Positions 52,912-63,750 of a DNA stretch of 64,000 nt are shown here, in pieces (the first letter of the stretch is position 1; each line of letters opens with the position of its first letter). Position numbers and translations under genes: made by a program. A model generated the notes under the pieces. It saw only the letters and a program-made list of their open reading frames with translations, had not been told where the DNA came from and did not search any database. The DNA is from Hydrogenophaga intermedia (GTDB lineage: Bacteria > Pseudomonadota > Gammaproteobacteria > Burkholderiales > Burkholderiaceae_C), in assembly GCF_023715105.1 (NCBI RefSeq), contig NZ_JAMBNO010000001.1:62001-126000 (forward strand). The letters are read 5' to 3'.

Positions 52912-53388
52912 TCAGTCCACGTTGCCCAGCACCGTCTGGCGCGCGTGCATCTTGGCCGCGATGTATTCACCGTGGGTGACGTGCAGCAGGCCGGCCACCT
53001 TGTTGATCACCGCGTTCTCGTGCACGTCCAGGTGCTGGTCGGCATAAGCGACTTCCCACATCGCCTCGATCACCGCGATCTTCTGCGGTTGGGTGAACCG
53101 CTCGTTGAGCAGGCTGGTGAAGCGGTGGTAGTCGTTGCTGGTGCGTGCGGTGTCGTGCGCGAGTTCGATCAGCCGCTCGAGTTCGTCGTCGGCCAGCGAG
53201 AACTTGCGCCGCAGCGCACGCAGCACGGCATCGCGCTCGTCCTCGTGCAGTTCCGGTGTGGCGCGCATCACCTCCACCAGCAGCACGGCAGTGGCCAGGT
53301 GCAGGGTGTGTTCGCCGGGCGGGCTGGGGGCGTCGGGTGCCAGCTCGCGTGAAATCTGATCGAGCAGGTCTTTCAAGGTCTTGAACAT
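52912..53388 (-). CDS. TerB-like tellurite-resistance family protein
   Basis: A 158-residue helical protein resembling TerB-type domains: LATAVLLVEVMRATPELHEDERDAVL and AYADQHLDVHENAVINKVAGLL, the latter with the acidic residues that bind metal in TerB. Cytoplasmic. No other ter genes are near, so resistance is unlikely to be its direct role. Confidence 0.82.
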   Translation of the reverse strand: MFKTLKDLLDQISRELAPDAPSPPGEHTLHLATAVLLVEVMRATPELHEDERDAVLRALRRKFSLADDELERLIELAHDTARTSNDYHRFTSLLNERFTQPQKIAVIEAMWEVAYADQHLDVHENAVINKVAGLLHVTHGEYIAAKMHARQTVLGNVD

Positions 53389-53612
53389 GGGCTCTCCTTC
53401 TGCGTCTGGGTGGACCCACGCGGGCCGTTCGGGTTCCGCACTGCAGCATCGTCGCGCAGGCGACATCGCATGGGTGCACGGCCTCAGGGAAAACGCGAGC
53501 CCCCACTGGCGCGCCCATCGGGCCCCGCCTATAACCGCGCCGGAGCAGCGAGAACGAAGAGAAGCGCCCCGGCACACGAGCCGCATGAGCGGCCACCCTC
53601 AGGAGACAAGCC

Positions 53613-55736
53613 ATGACCCAGCCAAGCACCCGCCCCTTGCGGTGGGCGTTGATCCTTGCCCTGCCGTTCGCCTTGCTGCCTGCGCTCGCGCAGGCCGATG
53701 GCGTGTCGGTGCGCTATGACGCCGAGGCGTCGCCGTTCCCGAGCAACCGTTTCACGGTGCCCGACTTCGGCAACGCAACGCTGCGCCGCGTGAACCTGCC
53801 CAAGCCCGACTGCAAGACCCGACCGAGCGACTGCGCCGACTTCGACGTGATCAACACGCTCGACGGATTTTCCACGCAGCCTCGCATCACGGTGCCGTTC
53901 ACGGGTGACATCGATCCTGCGTCGGTGAACAGCGAGAGCATCTATCTGGTGAACCTGGGTGACGTGCTCACGCTGCGCGGGTTCGGGCAGAAGGTGGGCA
54001 TCAACCAGGTGGTGTGGGATCCCGAGACGAAAACGCTGGCGTTCGAGTCCGACGAACTGCTGCAGGAGCGTTCGCGCTACCTGGTGGTGGTCACCAATGC
54101 GGTTCGCGATGCGCAGGGCAAAAAACTCAAATCGGCGGATTTTCTGGGCAGGGGCGACGCGCACCAACGGGAGCTGCGCGACGCACTGCCCGTGGCGCGC
54201 GGTGGCGGGCGCAACGTGGTGGCGGCCTCGCTGTTCACCACCCAGTCCACCACGGGCGACCTGCTCAAGATCCAGCGCCGCATCAAGGCGAGTACGCCGG
54301 CGCCGGCCGACTTCATGGTGGGCAATGGCGGCGCTGTTCGCGCCCTGTTCCCGGTGGCGGACCTGGCAGGCATCCAGTTCAAGCGCCAGACGGGCGCGGC
54401 ACCGGTGTTCACGGAAAGTTTTCTGCCCACGCCCGCGCTGCAGGTGGTGGCGGGTGCCGTGGGGCACGTGGCCTACGGGCGCTACAGCTCGCCCGAATAC
54501 CAGACCGAGGACAAGGTGATTCCGGCCACCGCCACGCTGACCGGCACGCCGCAACCACAAGGCAACCAGCAACTGGTGTTCCAGCTCTTCCTGCCCTCAT
54601 CGCCCAAACCCGCGGGCGGCTGGCCGGTCGCAATCTTCGGCCACGGTTTCACCGACAGCATGTACGGCGCGCCGTGGACGGTGGCTTCGGTATTCGCCTC
54701 GCAAGGCATAGCGACGTTGTCGATCAACGTGGTGGGCCACGGCGGCGGCGCGCAGGGTGTGCTGAACGTGCTGCCCAAGGCGGGCGCGCCGGTGCAGGTG
54801 CCCGCGGGCGGCCGCGGTATCGACCAGGACGGCAACACCGTCATCGACAGCACCGAGGGCGTGAACGCCGCCGCGACGCAGACCATCGTGGGCAGCCGCG
54901 ACGGCCTGCGCCAGACCGTGATCGACCTGATGCAGCTGGTGCGCCAGATCGAGGTGGGCATGGACGCCGATGGTGACGGTGCACGCGACCTCGACCCCAA
55001 CCGCATCTACTACGCCGGCCAGTCCTTCGGCGGCATCTACGGCACCATGCTGCTGGGTGTGGAGCGCAACATCAAGGCCGGCGTGCCCAACGTGCCGGGT
55101 GGCTCCATCACCGAGATCGCGCGCCTGAGCCCGAACTTCCGGGTCCTGACCGCGGTGAGCCTCGCGACGCGTCAACCGGTGCTGTTGAACCTGCCGTCCG
55201 ATCCGGGCCTGCCTTTCCCGTTCAACCTCCGCTTCAACGAGAACATCCCGCTGCGCGATCTGCCGCCCGTGGTGAACAGCGTTCCCGGCGCGATGGCCAT
55301 CGCCGAGCTGCTGGACCGCAACGAATGGGTGCAGCAATCGGGCAACCCGGTGTCGTACGCGTCGCTGATCCGCCAGAACCCGCCCCAGGGCCACGCGGCC
55401 AAGCCGGTGATCGTGCAGGTGGCCAAAGGCGACGTGACCGTGCCCAACCCGACCAGCACGGCCCTCGTGCGCGCGGGCGGTCTGCAGGATCGCGTGACCT
55501 ACTACCGCAACGATCTGGCGTTCGCGGGCAACCAGGGCATTCCGAAGAACCCGCACACCTTCCTCACCAACATCGGCGTGACGGCCGCCTTACCGATCGC
55601 GGTGGGTGCGCAGTCGCAGATTGCGGCCTTCTTCGCAAACAACGGCGCGCTGGTGATCGATCCCGACAACGGTGGCCCGCTGTTCGAGGTGCCGATCCAG
55701 GGCGATCTCCCCGAGGGGCTCAACTTCATTCCCTGA
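53613..55736 (+). CDS. Secreted alpha/beta hydrolase with Ig-like N-terminal domain
   Basis: A 707-residue exported protein. Residues 1-28 are a signal peptide. About 60-175 looks like a bacterial Ig-like (SbsA-type) domain with DFDVINTLDGFSTQPRITV and TKTLAFESDELLQERSRYLVVV. About 300-700 is an alpha/beta hydrolase: PVAIFGHGFTDSMYG, nucleophile Ser471 in YAGQSFGGIYG, and a late VAKGDVTVPNPTSTAL that may give the acid. It resembles extracellular lipase-like virulence factors and polymer-degrading esterases. GGAGA precedes the ATG. Substrate unknown. Confidence 0.83.
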   Translation: MTQPSTRPLRWALILALPFALLPALAQADGVSVRYDAEASPFPSNRFTVPDFGNATLRRVNLPKPDCKTRPSDCADFDVINTLDGFSTQPRITVPFTGDIDPASVNSESIYLVNLGDVLTLRGFGQKVGINQVVWDPETKTLAFESDELLQERSRYLVVVTNAVRDAQGKKLKSADFLGRGDAHQRELRDALPVARGGGRNVVAASLFTTQSTTGDLLKIQRRIKASTPAPADFMVGNGGAVRALFPVADLAGIQFKRQTGAAPVFTESFLPTPALQVVAGAVGHVAYGRYSSPEYQTEDKVIPATATLTGTPQPQGNQQLVFQLFLPSSPKPAGGWPVAIFGHGFTDSMYGAPWTVASVFASQGIATLSINVVGHGGGAQGVLNVLPKAGAPVQVPAGGRGIDQDGNTVIDSTEGVNAAATQTIVGSRDGLRQTVIDLMQLVRQIEVGMDADGDGARDLDPNRIYYAGQSFGGIYGTMLLGVERNIKAGVPNVPGGSITEIARLSPNFRVLTAVSLATRQPVLLNLPSDPGLPFPFNLRFNENIPLRDLPPVVNSVPGAMAIAELLDRNEWVQQSGNPVSYASLIRQNPPQGHAAKPVIVQVAKGDVTVPNPTSTALVRAGGLQDRVTYYRNDLAFAGNQGIPKNPHTFLTNIGVTAALPIAVGAQSQIAAFFANNGALVIDPDNGGPLFEVPIQGDLPEGLNFIP

Positions 55737-55773
55737 CGAACGGGGCCCCGGCGGCGGGTACAGTCGCCGCCTC

Positions 55774-56553
55774 ATGCCCCACGCCCATGCCGTGGCCCGC
55801 CTGCGCGCTGCGCGCATGGCCGCCGCCACCAAACCCTTCAACGCCCGCGGCTCGGCCCCGGGCCGCTGCGAGCGCTGCCGCCTCTACGGGCCCTGGTGCA
55901 TCTGTGCGTGGCAGCCCCGCGTGGACACACACGCGGGTGTGTGCCTGCTCATGGGGGACATCGAATCGCTCAAGCCCAGCAACACGGGGTGGCTGATCGC
56001 CGATCTGGTGGCCGAGACCCATGCCTTCCAGTGGTCGCGCACAGTGATCGACCCCGCGCTCATCGCGTTGCTTGCTGATCCACAGTGGCAACCCTACGTG
56101 GTGTTTCCGGGCGAGTTCGTTGCACCCGAGCGCGTGGTGACGTCGCTGCTGCCCGCCACGCCTGCGACGGCCACCGGTGCGCCCAGGCGGCCGCTGTTCG
56201 TGCTGCTCGACGGCACCTGGTCCGAGGCACGCAAGATGTTCAACAAGAGCCGCTACCTCGACGCGCTGCCGGTGCTCAGCCTGCACCCCGAGCAGCGCTC
56301 GAACTACCGGTTGCGCCGCGCGGCGCGCGACGACCACTTCTGCACCGCCGAAGTCGGCGCGATGTGCCTGGAACTCGCGGGCGAAGCCGGGGCGGCCCAG
56401 GCCCTGGCGGCCTGGCTTGACCTCTTCACCGAGCATTACCTGCTGGGCAAGCAGAACCGGCCAGCGGCGCTGGCAAGCGCAGCGCACGAGCGCATCCGCG
56501 CCATCAACGCGGCGAGCGTGTCCGCGGGGCCTGGGGCAGCACCGGTTCGCTGA
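55774..56553 (+). CDS. DTW-domain protein, tRNA acp3U synthase-like
   Basis: A 259-residue protein related to E. coli TapT (YfiP), which adds an aminocarboxypropyl group to uridine 47 of tRNA from S-adenosylmethionine. A zinc motif has Cys32, Cys35, Cys42 and Cys44 in RCERCRLYGPWCIC. The DTW-type motif is DGTWSEARKMFNKSRYL. Its C-terminal tail runs 50 bases into the convergent M48 peptidase gene. Confidence 0.86.
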   Translation: MPHAHAVARLRAARMAAATKPFNARGSAPGRCERCRLYGPWCICAWQPRVDTHAGVCLLMGDIESLKPSNTGWLIADLVAETHAFQWSRTVIDPALIALLADPQWQPYVVFPGEFVAPERVVTSLLPATPATATGAPRRPLFVLLDGTWSEARKMFNKSRYLDALPVLSLHPEQRSNYRLRRAARDDHFCTAEVGAMCLELAGEAGAAQALAAWLDLFTEHYLLGKQNRPAALASAAHERIRAINAASVSAGPGAAPVR

Positions 56554-57277
56554 GCCACTGGCGCTTGGCGTGTTCGAGCCGATCGCGCAGTGCCGGGTGC
56601 GTGTGGCCCACAGTGAAGGCGCCACCCGGCCCGGCTGGCGCATGCAGTTTGGCCAGCACGTCGAGCATGACCTGCGGATCGCGACCAGCGGCACGCAGCA
56701 AGGCCATGCCGCGTGCGTCGGCCAGCAACTCCTGCTCGTGCAGCAGGTCGGCCGCATTGCGGCCCAGCGGAGAGGCGGCGTTGAGCATGGCCAGCCGCGC
56801 ACGCACCTGGGCGATGTCGGTCTGTGCATGGCCCACGCGCAGTTGCATCTCGCAGGCTTCGGCCAGGCCATCGCGCACTTCGACGTGCGCCAGCTCGTGT
56901 GCGATCACGGCAGCGAGTTCGTCCTCGCTGAAGGCGTGCGTCGCGCTCCACAGCGCGTTGGTGAGCAGGATGACGCCGTGGTCGGCAGCGTAAGCGTTGG
57001 GCTCGGGATCGTCGAAGGCGAGCAGTCGCACGGGCGGACCACCGCGCAGGCGGGGTGATGCGCTCACCAGCTCCTCGAGCAATGCGTTCAGCCGCGGCGG
57101 CACCGGCACTTCGGTGCGTTCGCGCAGCAGGGCAGCGATCTGCGCCTCGTCGAGCGCGCGTTGCTCGGCGATGCGTCGCGGGTCGTCGTGGCAGGCCACT
57201 TCGGCGGCGGCAGGCCAGGGAAGGGCCAGGCCTGCCAGCAGCAGAACCGTTCTCATGAAACGAGATATACGGTTCAT
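56504..57277 (-). CDS. M48-family zinc metallopeptidase, exported
   Basis: A 257-residue peptidase. The N-terminus (residues 1-25, ending PAAA) is a signal peptide. The zinc site is HELAH (127-131) in VIAHELAHVEVRD, with the third ligand in LLHEQELLADARG. The protein is the minimal catalytic domain without the TPR tail of BepA. I use the ATG at 57277; ATG at 57256 also gives a good signal peptide, and neither has a strong ribosome site. The 3' end overlaps the DTW gene. Confidence 0.86.
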   Translation of the reverse strand: MNRISRFMRTVLLLAGLALPWPAAAEVACHDDPRRIAEQRALDEAQIAALLRERTEVPVPPRLNALLEELVSASPRLRGGPPVRLLAFDDPEPNAYAADHGVILLTNALWSATHAFSEDELAAVIAHELAHVEVRDGLAEACEMQLRVGHAQTDIAQVRARLAMLNAASPLGRNAADLLHEQELLADARGMALLRAAGRDPQVMLDVLAKLHAPAGPGGAFTVGHTHPALRDRLEHAKRQWLSEPVLPQAPRTRSPR

Positions 57278-57287
57278 ACGATTTACA

Positions 57288-57303
57288 CCGTTCTTGAGAA
57301 CGG
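57288..57303. promoter_or_regulatory. Palindrome upstream of the M48 gene
   Basis: CCGTTCT-TG-AGAACGG is a perfect seven-base inverted repeat 11 bases upstream of the first M48 ATG. Further partial copies (CCGTTCT at 57247-57253, CGGTTC near 57270) suggest an operator for an unknown repressor. Confidence 0.4.
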
Positions 57304-57382
57304 GTTGTACGCCGATCCGGCGCGCATGAAAAGCCCCGGCTCCGAACGGACCCGCTGGCTGGACGGGAGGCCGGGCACAAAA

Positions 57383-57410
57383 GAAAAGCGACGCCGGAGC
57401 GTCGCTTTTC
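57383..57410 (-). terminator. Rho-independent terminator after dnaJ
   Basis: GAAAAGCGACGC (57383-57394) and GCGTCGCTTTTC (57399-57410) form a perfect 12-base stem with a four-base loop. On the minus strand it is followed by TTTTGTG. It ends the grpE-dnaK-dnaJ operon and may also terminate from the other side. Confidence 0.92.
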
Positions 57411-57431
57411 GGGGCTGGGCGGTGGGGCCGG

Positions 57432-58565
57432 TCAGCTGAAGAAGTCTTTCGCCTTCTCGAACCAACCCTTGTCGTTCGGGCTGTGCTTGTGGCCACCCTT
57501 CTTGAACGACTCATCGAGCTCCTTGAGCAGCTTGCGCTGGTGCTCGGTGAGCTTCACGGGCGTTTCCACCGCCACGTGGCAGTACAGATCGCCCGGGTAG
57601 CTGCTGCGCACGCCCTTGATGCCCTTGCCACGCAGGCGGAAGGTCTTGCCGCTCTGGGTGCCCTCGGGCAGGTCGATGGTGGCCTTGCCCTGCAGCGTGG
57701 GCACGTCGATCTCGCCGCCCAGGGCGGCGATCGTCATGCTCACCGGCACCTGGCAGTGCAGATCGTCGCCGTCGCGCTCGAAGATGTCGTGCTTGCGCAG
57801 GCGGATTTCGATGTACAGATCGCCCGCGGGCCCGCCGTTCTGGCCCGGTTCGCCGTTGCCGGTGGAACGGATGCGTTGGCCGTCGTCGATGCCGGCCGGG
57901 ATCTTGATCTCCAGCGTCTTCTGCTTCTTGATCTTGCCCTGGCCGTGGCACGTGGTGCAGGGCTCGGGGATGACCTTGCCGCGGCCCTGGCAGGTGGGGC
58001 AGGTCTGCTGCACGCTGAAGAAGCCCTGGCGCATCTGCACCACGCCCTGGCCGTGGCAGGTGCCGCAGGTCTTGGCGCTGGTGCCGGGCTTGGCACCGCT
58101 GCCGTGGCAGGTTTCGCAGTCGTCCCAGCTGGGAATGCGGATCTGCGTCTCCTTGCCGTTGGCGGCCTCTTCGAGGGAGATTTCCATCGCGTAGGAGAGG
58201 TCGGCGCCGCGGTACACTTGGCGGCCACCGCCCCCGCGGCGTGCGCCGCCGAAGATGTCGCCGAAGATGTCGCCGAAGGCATCGCCGAAGTTGCCGAAGC
58301 CTTCGGGCCCGCCCGGGCCGCCGCGCATGTTCGGATCCACACCGGCGTGGCCGTACTGGTCGTAAGCGGCCTTCTTCTGGGCGTCCGAGAGCATCTCGTA
58401 GGCCTCCTTGGCCTCCTTGAATTTCTCTTCGGCGCCCTTGGCCGCGTCACCCTGGTTGCGGTCAGGGTGGAACTTCATCGCGAGCTTGCGGTAGGCCTTC
58501 TTGATCTCCTCGTCGGAGGCGTTCTTGGGCACACCCAGCACTTCGTAGTAGTCGCGTTTGGCCAT
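57432..58565 (-). CDS. dnaJ: Chaperone DnaJ (Hsp40)
   Basis: The 377-residue co-chaperone that delivers substrates to DnaK and stimulates its ATPase. The J domain is residues 1-70 ([21 protein letters not shown] in [10 protein letters not shown]), then a Gly/Phe-rich stretch, then four CxxCxGxG zinc repeats ([32 protein letters not shown]), then the substrate-binding C-terminal domains. It is 82 bases after dnaK, a gap with a hairpin at 58595-58622. Confidence 0.97.
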   Translation of the reverse strand: MAKRDYYEVLGVPKNASDEEIKKAYRKLAMKFHPDRNQGDAAKGAEEKFKEAKEAYEMLSDAQKKAAYDQYGHAGVDPNMRGGPGGPEGFGNFGDAFGDIFGDIFGGARRGGGGRQVYRGADLSYAMEISLEEAANGKETQIRIPSWDDCETCHGSGAKPGTSAKTCGTCHGQGVVQMRQGFFSVQQTCPTCQGRGKVIPEPCTTCHGQGKIKKQKTLEIKIPAGIDDGQRIRSTGNGEPGQNGGPAGDLYIEIRLRKHDIFERDGDDLHCQVPVSMTIAALGGEIDVPTLQGKATIDLPEGTQSGKTFRLRGKGIKGVRSSYPGDLYCHVAVETPVKLTEHQRKLLKELDESFKKGGHKHSPNDKGWFEKAKDFFS

Positions 58566-58594
58566 GTTGTTCGGGGCTTGTGTTTGAACACGAA

Positions 58595-58622
58595 CGCCGC
58601 GTCAGCTTGCGCGGACGCGGCG
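58595..58622. repeat. Hairpin in the dnaK-dnaJ gap
   Basis: CGCCGCGTC and GACGCGGCG form a nine-base stem with a ten-base loop; no U-tract. Probably adjusts dnaJ expression relative to dnaK. Confidence 0.5.
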
Positions 58623-58647
58623 GTGTGACGGATGTCGCAGCGCGCGA

Positions 58648-60585
<1,938 letters not shown>

Positions 60586-60691
60586 GTCTGTGACTCCGAG
60601 GGTGTTGGTAAAACTGTTGACGAGGTGTGGATAAGCCTGGGGAATTCAAGGGGGCAGGGCGTGGACAAGTGCGGTCTTCGGCCCTGTGGCC

Positions 60692-61255
60692 TCACCTGGG
60701 CGCCGCCACCGTGACCAGCGCCGGGCGCAGCACGCGATCGGCAATCAGGTAACCCTTTTGCAGCACCGTGACCACGGTGTTGGGCTCCTGTTCGGCCGGC
60801 ACCATGCTGATGGCCTGGTGCTGGTGGGGGTCGAACTTCGTGCCGGGCGCGGGCGCGATCTGTATCACCTTGTGGCGCTCCAGCGCGCTCTTGAGTTGCT
60901 TGAGGGTGGCCTCGGTGCCCTCGCGCAGCTGCTCGCGCGTGGCCTCCTGGATGGCCAAGCCCGCTTCCAGGCTGTCGGCCACGGCCAACAGGCTCTCGGC
61001 AAAACTTTCCACCGCGAACTTGCGGGCCTTGGTGATTTCGTCTTCGGCGCGGCGGCGGGCGTTCTCGGCCTCGGCCTTGGCGCGCAGGAATTGGTCGGCC
61101 AGATCGGCGTTCTGGGCCTTCAGGGTGGCCAGTTCGGCTTGCAGCGCGGCCAGGGCGTCGGCTTCGCCAGCGGCCTGGGCGGCTTCGGCCTCTTCGGGGC
61201 TCATGGGCGCCTCGGTGGCGGGGGTCTGCGGGTCGGTCGGCGGCGTCTGGCTCAT
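60692..61255 (-). CDS. grpE: Nucleotide-exchange factor GrpE
   Basis: A 187-residue factor that releases ADP from DnaK. A Pro/Ala/Glu-rich tail (1-40) is followed by a long coiled helix ([24 protein letters not shown] and on) and a beta-wing domain with [24 protein letters not shown]. The ATG at 61255 is used; the longer frame upstream is non-coding. First gene of the operon, below a sigma-32 promoter. Confidence 0.96.
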   Translation of the reverse strand: MSQTPPTDPQTPATEAPMSPEEAEAAQAAGEADALAALQAELATLKAQNADLADQFLRAKAEAENARRRAEDEITKARKFAVESFAESLLAVADSLEAGLAIQEATREQLREGTEATLKQLKSALERHKVIQIAPAPGTKFDPHQHQAISMVPAEQEPNTVVTVLQKGYLIADRVLRPALVTVAAPR

Positions 61256-61296
61256 CGTGGCAAGGGGCTTGGCGGGTTCTGGAATGGGGGCGGTTT

Positions 61297-61312
61297 GCCC
61301 GACAAGTCGGGC
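61297..61312. promoter_or_regulatory. Palindrome overlapping the grpE transcription start
   Basis: GCCCGAC-AA-GTCGGGC is a perfect seven-base inverted repeat directly after the sigma-32 -10 element, at about +1. It may be a hairpin at the 5' mRNA end or a repressor site. Confidence 0.45.
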
Positions 61313-61340
61313 AACTGGGGTCGGTCCGGTGGATTTCAAG
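61313..61340 (-). promoter_or_regulatory. Sigma-32 heat-shock promoter of grpE-dnaK-dnaJ
   Basis: Minus strand CTTGAAA, a 13-base spacer, then CCCCAGTT match the sigma-32 consensus (CTTGAAA, CCCCATNT) with one mismatch. The start would fall near 61306, about 50 bases before grpE. Confidence 0.88.
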
Positions 61341-61406
61341 GGTCGGCACCGCCGCGGGGCGCCGCAGGGCAGAATCGGCGGCTTTTCACCCGCCGCACGA
61401 CGAAGC

Positions 61407-62249
61407 ATGAAACTGATCCGCCACGGCCTGCCCGGCGCCGAACAACCCGGCCTGATCGACGCCAGCGGCACGCTGCGCGACCTCACCGGGGTGGTGGCCG
61501 ACATCGAGCCGGCCACGCTGAGCCCCGATTTTATGGCCCGCCTGGCCGCGCTTGACCCGCTGACCCTGCCTCCGGTGCCCCTGGGTACCCGGCTGGGCCC
61601 CTGCGTGGGGCGGGTGGGCAACGTCATCGGTATCGGTCTGAACTACGCCGACCACGCCGCCGAAGCCGGGCTGAAGGCGCCTGGCCAGCCGATCGTTTTC
61701 AATAAACACAGCGCCTCCATCAGCGGCCCGAACGACGACGTCTGGCTGCCGCCGGGTTCGGCAAAGCTCGACTGGGAGGTGGAGCTGGGCATCGTGATCG
61801 GCCAGCGCGCCTTCCACGTGAGTGAGGCAGACGCACTGCGCCACGTGGCCGGCTACTGCCTCGTGAACGACGTGTCCGAGCGCGCTTACCAGATGGAGTA
61901 CGAAGGCCAGTGGGTCAAGGGCAAGAGCTACCCCACGCACTGCCCCATCGGCCCCTGGCTGGTGACGCCCGACGAGCTGGGCGACCCGCAGGACGTGGAT
62001 CTCTGGCTCGATGTGAACGGCGTGCCGCGCCAGCGCGGCAACACCCGCACCATGATCTTTGGGGTGGCGCACATCGTGAGCTACCTGAGCCGCTTCATGG
62101 TGCTGCTGCCGGGCGACGTGATTCCCACCGGCACGCCGCCGGGCGTGGGCATGGGCCACAAGCCACCGCTGTACCTGAAGGCGGGCGACGTGGTGACCTT
62201 GGGCGGGCGCGGTCTGGGCGAGCAGCGCCAGGTGGTGGTGGCGAACTAG
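61407..62249 (+). CDS. Fumarylacetoacetate hydrolase-family protein
   Basis: A 280-residue protein with the FAH fold. Metal ligands are in [11 protein letters not shown], with [16 protein letters not shown] [12 protein letters not shown] and [13 protein letters not shown] as core motifs. The family hydrolyses or decarboxylates beta-diketo acids, for example in sugar-acid or aromatic degradation. Substrate undetermined. It converges on the HxlR-type gene with a four-base overlap. Confidence 0.88.
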   Translation: MKLIRHGLPGAEQPGLIDASGTLRDLTGVVADIEPATLSPDFMARLAALDPLTLPPVPLGTRLGPCVGRVGNVIGIGLNYADHAAEAGLKAPGQPIVFNKHSASISGPNDDVWLPPGSAKLDWEVELGIVIGQRAFHVSEADALRHVAGYCLVNDVSERAYQMEYEGQWVKGKSYPTHCPIGPWLVTPDELGDPQDVDLWLDVNGVPRQRGNTRTMIFGVAHIVSYLSRFMVLLPGDVIPTGTPPGVGMGHKPPLYLKAGDVVTLGGRGLGEQRQVVVAN

Positions 62250-62605
62250 GGCGCGGCGCGTGCTGCCGCCCGCACTTGGGCCGACGGGCGTGAGGCACCG
62301 TTGGCGCGCAGGCGCTGCTGGTTGTGCCATCGCCCCGCGAACGGCTTGAGTTCACCCAGCCGACGTGCCAGCTCGGCGCCATGCGGCGTGAGCCGGTAGC
62401 CGGTGCCGCAATGGTCGAGCAGGTGGGCCGCGCGCAGCTCCTTCAGGCGGGTGTTGAGCGTGTTGGGGGTGACACCGCCCACGCTGTCCTGCAGCAGGCG
62501 AAAGGTCTGCGGATGGCCATCGGCCAGCGCCTGGATCACGCGCATCGCGTAGCGCGACTCCAGCAGGTCGAACAGCTGGTCGAGCGCTTCCTTGTCCTTG
62601 CTCAT
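62246..62605 (-). CDS. HxlR-type winged-helix regulator
   Basis: A 119-residue DNA-binding protein with the HxlR pattern LFDLLESRYAMRVIQALADGHPQTFRLLQDSVGGVTPNTLNTRLKEL (short form: VTPNTLNTRLKEL is the recognition helix). It has no N-terminal cysteine, so the thiol-sensing of YodB/HypR seems absent. The tail is basic and poorly conserved. An exact palindrome covers its own -35, suggesting autorepression. Confidence 0.82.
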   Translation of the reverse strand: MSKDKEALDQLFDLLESRYAMRVIQALADGHPQTFRLLQDSVGGVTPNTLNTRLKELRAAHLLDHCGTGYRLTPHGAELARRLGELKPFAGRWHNQQRLRANGASRPSAQVRAAARAAP

Positions 62606-62646
62606 CGGCGGTCTCCTGCGCGGCCTGGACGGGGCCTTTTCACCGC

Positions 62647-62684
62647 ACTATAGGCATGCCCACGGTCGCTACCAAGTTGGTAGC
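62647..62684 (-). promoter_or_regulatory. Promoter and operator of the HxlR-type gene
   Basis: On the minus strand TTGGTA (62675-62670), a 17-base spacer and TATAGT (62652-62647) form a good sigma-70 promoter. GCTACCAA-C-TTGGTAGC, a perfect 17-base palindrome (62668-62684), overlaps the -35. That is the expected place for a self-repressing dimeric regulator. Confidence 0.75.
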
Positions 62685-62750
62685 TGTGTGCAGTGCAGCA
62701 ATGTGGTGTGTGGGCCACCCGGGTTAGACCCGATGGGCATGGCCCGAGCG

Positions 62751-63317
62751 TCAGAGCACGCCGTCGCCGTGGCCGTTGCCCACCGATCCTGGGCGGTAGA
62801 CCTTGCGCAGCAGCGCAATCAGGGTCTGCACCTCGTCGGGCGTGAGTGCCGCCGTGGCCTCGGCCTCCAGCGCGCTGGCCATGGCCTGCGCCTCGCGGTA
62901 CAGCCGCTCGCCGCCGTGTGTGAGGTGCAGACCCAGCGCGCGGCCATCGCTCGGATGCGGGCGGCGTGTGATGAGCTTTCTCTGCTGCAGGGCCTTGACC
63001 ATGCCCACCAGGTTGGGTGGCAGGATGTCCAGCGCGGCGCAGATCTGGCGCGAGGTCACGCCGGGGTTGTGCGCGATCACGCTGAGCACCGAGAAGTCCA
63101 CCGGCCGCAGCTCGAATGGCGCCATGCGGCGCAGGAACACCGCGATCACCGAGAGCGCTGCGCGCCGCGCGTTGTAGCCGACCAGGGTTTCGAGAAAGCC
63201 GGTGTCGGGCAGGCCGTCGCCAACCGCGGATTCCGGCACGGCGGTGTCGCTCGACGCTGCGCCCTTGCGGGCCCCGCGGGGACGACGCATCGCGTTGGCG
63301 ATCGAGGTTTCGCTCAT
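62751..63317 (-). CDS. MarR-family transcriptional regulator
   Basis: A 188-residue winged-helix protein with a 45-residue N-terminal extension. The MarR core has LRPVDFSVLSVIAHNPGVTSRQICAALDILPPNLVGMVKALQQRKLITRRPHPSDGRALGLHLT, the wing being RRPHPSDGRALGLHL. It is 13 bases after the thioesterase gene on the same strand and probably controls that cluster in response to an aromatic acid or CoA thioester. Confidence 0.88.
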   Translation of the reverse strand: MSETSIANAMRRPRGARKGAASSDTAVPESAVGDGLPDTGFLETLVGYNARRAALSVIAVFLRRMAPFELRPVDFSVLSVIAHNPGVTSRQICAALDILPPNLVGMVKALQQRKLITRRPHPSDGRALGLHLTHGGERLYREAQAMASALEAEATAALTPDEVQTLIALLRKVYRPGSVGNGHGDGVL

Positions 63318-63330
63318 CGGTCCACGCGCC

Positions 63331-63750
63331 TCAGGTGCACAGCGCCTTGATGTCTTCGGGCACCGGGATGGCGCGGATGCGCGAGGCGTCCTCGGGGTGG
63401 CGCTCGCAGAACGCGCGCACCTCGGTGCCTTCGCACAGCAGCGTGTCACCCCGCATCACGCGGTGCTGGTGCTTGAATACCTTGGCGCCCCACTCGATCA
63501 CGCTCGTGTGCACCTGCAGCCGCTCGCCGTAGGTGGCGGGCTTGCTGAACTTCGTGTGGATCTCCAGCAGCGGAGTCCCGATGATGCCGCGCGTCTTGAC
63601 CAGCTCGCGCCACGGCGGCACGCCGCACTTCACGAAGAAGTTCAGGGACGACGCGTCCATCCACTTGCTGAAATTGGGGAAGAACACGATGCCGGCGGGA
63701 TCGCAGTCGCCGAACATCACCTCCACTTCGTAGACCTGGGTCTTGCTCAT
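63331..63750 (-). CDS. 4-hydroxybenzoyl-CoA thioesterase-family protein
   Basis: A 139-residue hotdog-fold thioesterase. The catalytic motif [15 protein letters not shown] contains Asp17, and [16 protein letters not shown] and RGIIGTPLL follow. These closely mirror the Pseudomonas sp. CBS3 enzyme that releases 4-hydroxybenzoate from its CoA ester. The ATG overlaps the SDR stop by four bases. Confidence 0.9.
   Translation of the reverse strand: MSKTQVYEVEVMFGDCDPAGIVFFPNFSKWMDASSLNFFVKCGVPPWRELVKTRGIIGTPLLEIHTKFSKPATYGERLQVHTSVIEWGAKVFKHQHRVMRGDTLLCEGTEVRAFCERHPEDASRIRAIPVPEDIKALCT

Noticed and set aside
60640..60651. Second sigma-32 promoter in front of dnaK
   Set aside because: CTTGAA is present but no matching CCCCATNT follows at the right distance.
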